DNA of 8,490 nucleotides, taken from NCBI GenBank assembly GCA_017885225.1, contig JAFNGM010000232.1:1-8490 (forward strand). The letters are read 5' to 3'. The translations under genes and the position numbers were made by a program. This document shows positions 6,664-8,490 of this stretch, in pieces. Each line of letters starts with the position of its first letter. Within the stretch, counting starts at the first letter, position 1. Below the pieces are notes generated by a model, which saw only the letters and a list, made by a program, of their open reading frames with translations, searched no databases and was not told where the DNA came from. This DNA is from Syntrophaceae bacterium. GTDB lineage: Bacteria; Desulfobacterota; Syntrophia; Syntrophales; UBA2185.

Positions 6664-7203
6664 ATGGCGAGACTGAAAGATTATTATAGAAATAAGGTTG
6701 TCCCTGCGTTAACCAAGGAATTCAAGTATAAAAACCGTATGCAGGTACCGAAGCTTGAGAAAATAGTGGTAAATATGGGCGTCGGTGAGGCGATTCAAAA
6801 TATAAAAGCCCTTGAAAGCGCCGTTGCAGATCTGTCAATGATTGTAGGACAAAGACCTGTGATAACAAAGGCGAAGAAATCCATCGCGACGTTTAAGCTT
6901 CGTCAGGGGATGTCCATAGGATGCAGGGTTACTTTGAGGGGAGACAGGATGTACGAGTTTTTCGACAGACTGGTAAATGTTACACTGCCGAGGGTTCGTG
7001 ATTTCAGGGGTATATCGCCAAAATCATTTGACGGGAGGGGAAATTTTGCCCTGGGATTGAAGGAGCAGATTATATTCCCCGAAATAGATTATGATAAGAT
7101 TGATAAGATACGAGGAATGAATGTGGTGATTGCAACATCGGCGAAAACGGATGAAGAGGCGAGACAGCTCTTAAAGTTAATGGGCTTACCGTTTAGAAAC
7201 TGA
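6664..7203 (+). CDS. rplE: 50S ribosomal protein L5
   Basis: 5S rRNA-binding protein of the central protuberance that contacts P-site tRNA. The 179-residue product has all family blocks: [21 protein letters not shown] near the N-terminus, [97 protein letters not shown] and a C-terminus [17 protein letters not shown]. The ATG at 6664 follows AAGGGA (6655-6660). In E. coli the S8 repressor acts on mRNA near the start of this gene. I could not recognise such a site here by eye. Nothing is unusual in the protein. Confidence 0.97.
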   Translation: MARLKDYYRNKVVPALTKEFKYKNRMQVPKLEKIVVNMGVGEAIQNIKALESAVADLSMIVGQRPVITKAKKSIATFKLRQGMSIGCRVTLRGDRMYEFFDRLVNVTLPRVRDFRGISPKSFDGRGNFALGLKEQIIFPEIDYDKIDKIRGMNVVIATSAKTDEEARQLLKLMGLPFRN

Positions 7204-7237
7204 TGTGGAAAAAGCAAAACTATCGGGAGGATTAAGA

Positions 7238-7423
7238 GTGGCAAAAAAGTCCCTGATTGCAAAGGCGAAAAGAAAACCGAAATTTTCGGTGCGGATGTAT
7301 AACCGGTGCCCGATCTGCGGCAGGCCGAGAGCCTACTTCAGGAAATTTGATATGTGCAGAATATGCTTGAGAAATCTTGCTCTGAGGGGTGAAATACCCG
7401 GACTTATGAAGTCAAGCTGGTAA
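7238..7423 (+). CDS. rpsN: 30S ribosomal protein S14, zinc-binding short form
   Basis: Protein of the 30S head near the decoding site, belonging to the short zinc-binding (type Z) class. The 61-residue product, [20 protein letters not shown]..., has four cysteines at 24, 27, 40 and 43 (CPIC...CRIC), the zinc site of this class. It ends with the standard [13 protein letters not shown]. The start is a GTG at 7238, decided by GGGAGG (7225-7230) 7 nt upstream and by the canonical N-terminus. The frame is open to an earlier GTG at 7205, which would add 11 residues and place the ribosome site inside the gene, so that is rejected. Some bacteria also keep a longer zinc-free paralogue elsewhere; that cannot be judged here. 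Confidence 0.96.
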   Translation: MAKKSLIAKAKRKPKFSVRMYNRCPICGRPRAYFRKFDMCRICLRNLALRGEIPGLMKSSW

Positions 7424-7443
7424 TTTGTGTGAAGGAGTAAAAT

Positions 7444-7845
7444 ATGGGGATGACAGATCCTATCGCGGATATGTTAACGAGGATTCGTAATGCCACCAAG
7501 GTAAAATTCAAAAGCGTGGATGTTTTACTGTCCCAGGTCAACATTAATATCGCAAAAGTCTTGAAAAAGTCCGGCTATATTGGCGGTTATGACATAAAGA
7601 AAGATCCGAGTGGATACCAGGTATTGAGGATATACCTGAAATATACTGATGCGAAAAGATCAGTGCTCACAGGCATTCAAAGGATTAGCAAGCCGGGAAG
7701 AAGGATCTATGTGAAGAGCGAAAAGATCCCGAAAGTACTCAATGGTTATGGTATCGCCATTCTTTCCACATCAAAGGGAATTTTGACAGACAAAGAAGCG
7801 AGCGAGTCGAAAGTGGGTGGCGAAATACTCTGCAATGTATGGTAG
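7444..7845 (+). CDS. rpsH: 30S ribosomal protein S8
   Basis: Central 16S rRNA-binding protein of the 30S platform; in E. coli it is also the translational repressor of the spc operon. The 133-residue product begins MGMTDPIADMLTRIRNATKVKF. It contains RISKPGRRIYVKSEKIPKVLNGYGIAILSTSKGILTDKEA (80-119), which includes the S8 signature STSKGILTD, and ends VGGEILCNVW; the usual end is CYVW, so Tyr is replaced by Asn. The ATG at 7444 has AAGGAG (7432-7437) 6 nt upstream. The second in-frame ATG at 7450 would remove two residues that are normally present. Confidence 0.96.
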   Translation: MGMTDPIADMLTRIRNATKVKFKSVDVLLSQVNINIAKVLKKSGYIGGYDIKKDPSGYQVLRIYLKYTDAKRSVLTGIQRISKPGRRIYVKSEKIPKVLNGYGIAILSTSKGILTDKEASESKVGGEILCNVW

Positions 7846-7866
7846 TAACCTTATAGAATATGGTTA
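7846..7866 (+). promoter_or_regulatory. Small hairpin between rpsH and rplF
   Basis: TAACC (7846-7850) pairs with GGTTA (7862-7866). Inside, after a T-T mismatch, TAT pairs with ATA around a 3-nt loop. It starts immediately after the rpsH stop. No T-run follows directly, so it is unlikely to end transcription. It could act in mRNA processing or be a chance fold. Confidence 0.3.
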
Positions 7867-7888
7867 ATTAGTCTCTGGAGATTTTTCA

Positions 7889-8428
7889 ATGTCAAGAATC
7901 GGGAAGAAGCCTATTGCAATGCCGCAAAAGGTGAAGATCAGTCAGGATAAATCAACCATCAAGGTTGATGGTCCGAAGGGAACCCTGTCCATGGAAATAC
8001 CCCAGGGTATCGAAGTGAGCGTTGACAATGGGGCAATAGAGGTGAAGACGCTTTCCGAAAGCAGAAAGGCTAAAGCATATCATGGCCTTGTGCGAACACT
8101 TATGGCAAATATGGTAACAGGTGTCAGTGTCGGCTTTCAGAAGAACCTTGAGCTGTCCGGTATAGGATACCGTGCGGAGAAAAGTGAAAACACCCTCAAG
8201 TTGGTACTGGGATACTCCAGTCCTCTTGAGTACAAGATTCCTCAGGGAATAGAGGTGAAGGTTGATAAACAGATAAACATTCTCGTGAGTGGCATTGATA
8301 AGCAGCTCGTAGGGAGGGTTGCCGCTGAGATAAGGGAATTGAAAAAACCGGAACCCTATAAGGGCAAAGGGATAAGGTATGCTGGCGAAAAGGTAAGGAG
8401 GAAAGTAGGCAAATCCGTTGGAGCCTAA
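7889..8428 (+). CDS. rplF: 50S ribosomal protein L6
   Basis: Two-domain 23S rRNA-binding protein near the sarcin-ricin loop and the factor-binding site. Its 179 residues are the usual length. The protein begins MSRIGKKPIAMPQKVKI and carries VDGPKGTLSMEIP in the first domain, SVGFQKNLELSGIGYRAE between the domains, and the family signature PEPYKGKGIRYAGEKVRRKVGK (154-175) at the C-terminus. The ATG at 7889 follows CTGGAG (7875-7880) at 8 nt. The next gene, rplR, starts 20 nt after the stop. No anomalies are visible. Confidence 0.97.
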   Translation: MSRIGKKPIAMPQKVKISQDKSTIKVDGPKGTLSMEIPQGIEVSVDNGAIEVKTLSESRKAKAYHGLVRTLMANMVTGVSVGFQKNLELSGIGYRAEKSENTLKLVLGYSSPLEYKIPQGIEVKVDKQINILVSGIDKQLVGRVAAEIRELKKPEPYKGKGIRYAGEKVRRKVGKSVGA

Positions 8429-8448
8429 TTAACGCAAGGGGTAAAGAA

Positions 8449-8490
8449 TTGGCAACGAAAAAAATAGAAAAGATAAGGGTTAAACGCAGA
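8449..8490 (+). CDS. rplR: 50S ribosomal protein L18, N-terminal fragment (continues past window)
   Basis: Only 14 codons are visible, reading MATKKIEKIRVKRR. The start would be a TTG at 8449 with AGGGG (8437-8441) 7 nt upstream. The basic N-terminus is typical of L18, the 5S rRNA-binding protein of the central protuberance, and rplR is the gene that normally follows rplF. The assignment rests mainly on position plus this short basic stretch. The rest of the gene, and rpsE, rpmD, rplO and secY expected after it, lie outside the window. Confidence 0.8.
   Translation, partial: MATKKIEKIRVKRR

Noticed and set aside
7205..7237. Upstream GTG start for S14
   Set aside because: Would add 11 atypical residues and bury the GGGAGG site within the gene; the GTG at 7238 gives the canonical 61 residues.
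1..8490. A novel defence, mobile or biosynthetic system
   Set aside because: Every substantial + strand gene is a well-known translation protein in standard order; the remaining intergenic sequence is too short for an additional system.

Overview
The window is an uninterrupted run of translation genes, all on the + strand. It starts inside tuf (EF-Tu) and continues through the S10 and spc ribosomal-protein operons to the first codons of rplR. The order is tuf(partial)-rpsJ-rplC-rplD-rplW-rplB-rpsS-rplV-rpsC-rplP-rpmC-rpsQ-rplN-rplX-rplE-rpsN-rpsH-rplF-rplR(partial). This is the standard bacterial order with no gene missing or inserted, and every complete protein has a normal length for its family. 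It is conserved core chromosome. I see no accessory system, phage, IS transposase, CRISPR array, tRNA or rRNA.

Organism: a bacterium of moderate GC. Protein features such as the S10 stretch [19 protein letters not shown], the L2 C-terminal loop, a CxxC-containing L24 and the four-cysteine S14 look most like Deltaproteobacteria in the broad sense (Desulfobacterota, Syntrophus-like relatives). This is recognition from memory and is only moderately secure.

Layout: 3-566 holds EF-Tu domains 2 and 3, the end of the str operon. S10 follows after only 20 nt, so there is no room for an E. coli-type S10 leader. Between rpsJ and rplC lies a 251-nt non-coding gap (896-1146). It carries a 118-nt palindromic, MITE-like element (1011-1128) with 17-nt imperfect inverted termini, and the element ends 18 nt before the L3 start codon. 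rplC to rpsC (1147-4878) is tightly packed, with one TAATG stop/start overlap at rplD-rplW. A second, AT-rich 137-nt gap (4879-5015) separates rpsC from rplP. rplP and rpmC overlap by 4 nt. A 59-nt gap with a hairpin (5881-5939) marks the usual S10/spc boundary before rplN. The spc part (5940-8490) is compact, with a small hairpin between rpsH and rplF.

The products assemble into both ribosomal subunits (S10, S19, S3, S17, S14, S8; L3, L4, L23, L2, L22, L16, L29, L14, L24, L5, L6, L18), and EF-Tu delivers aminoacyl-tRNA to the finished ribosome. Points worth a second look are the palindromic element inside the S10 operon, a predicted zinc ribbon in L24, several non-ATG starts backed by strong Shine-Dalgarno sites, a nine-codon ORF overlapping the rplB start, and a few substitutions at conserved residues. 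I found no evidence of a previously undescribed system.
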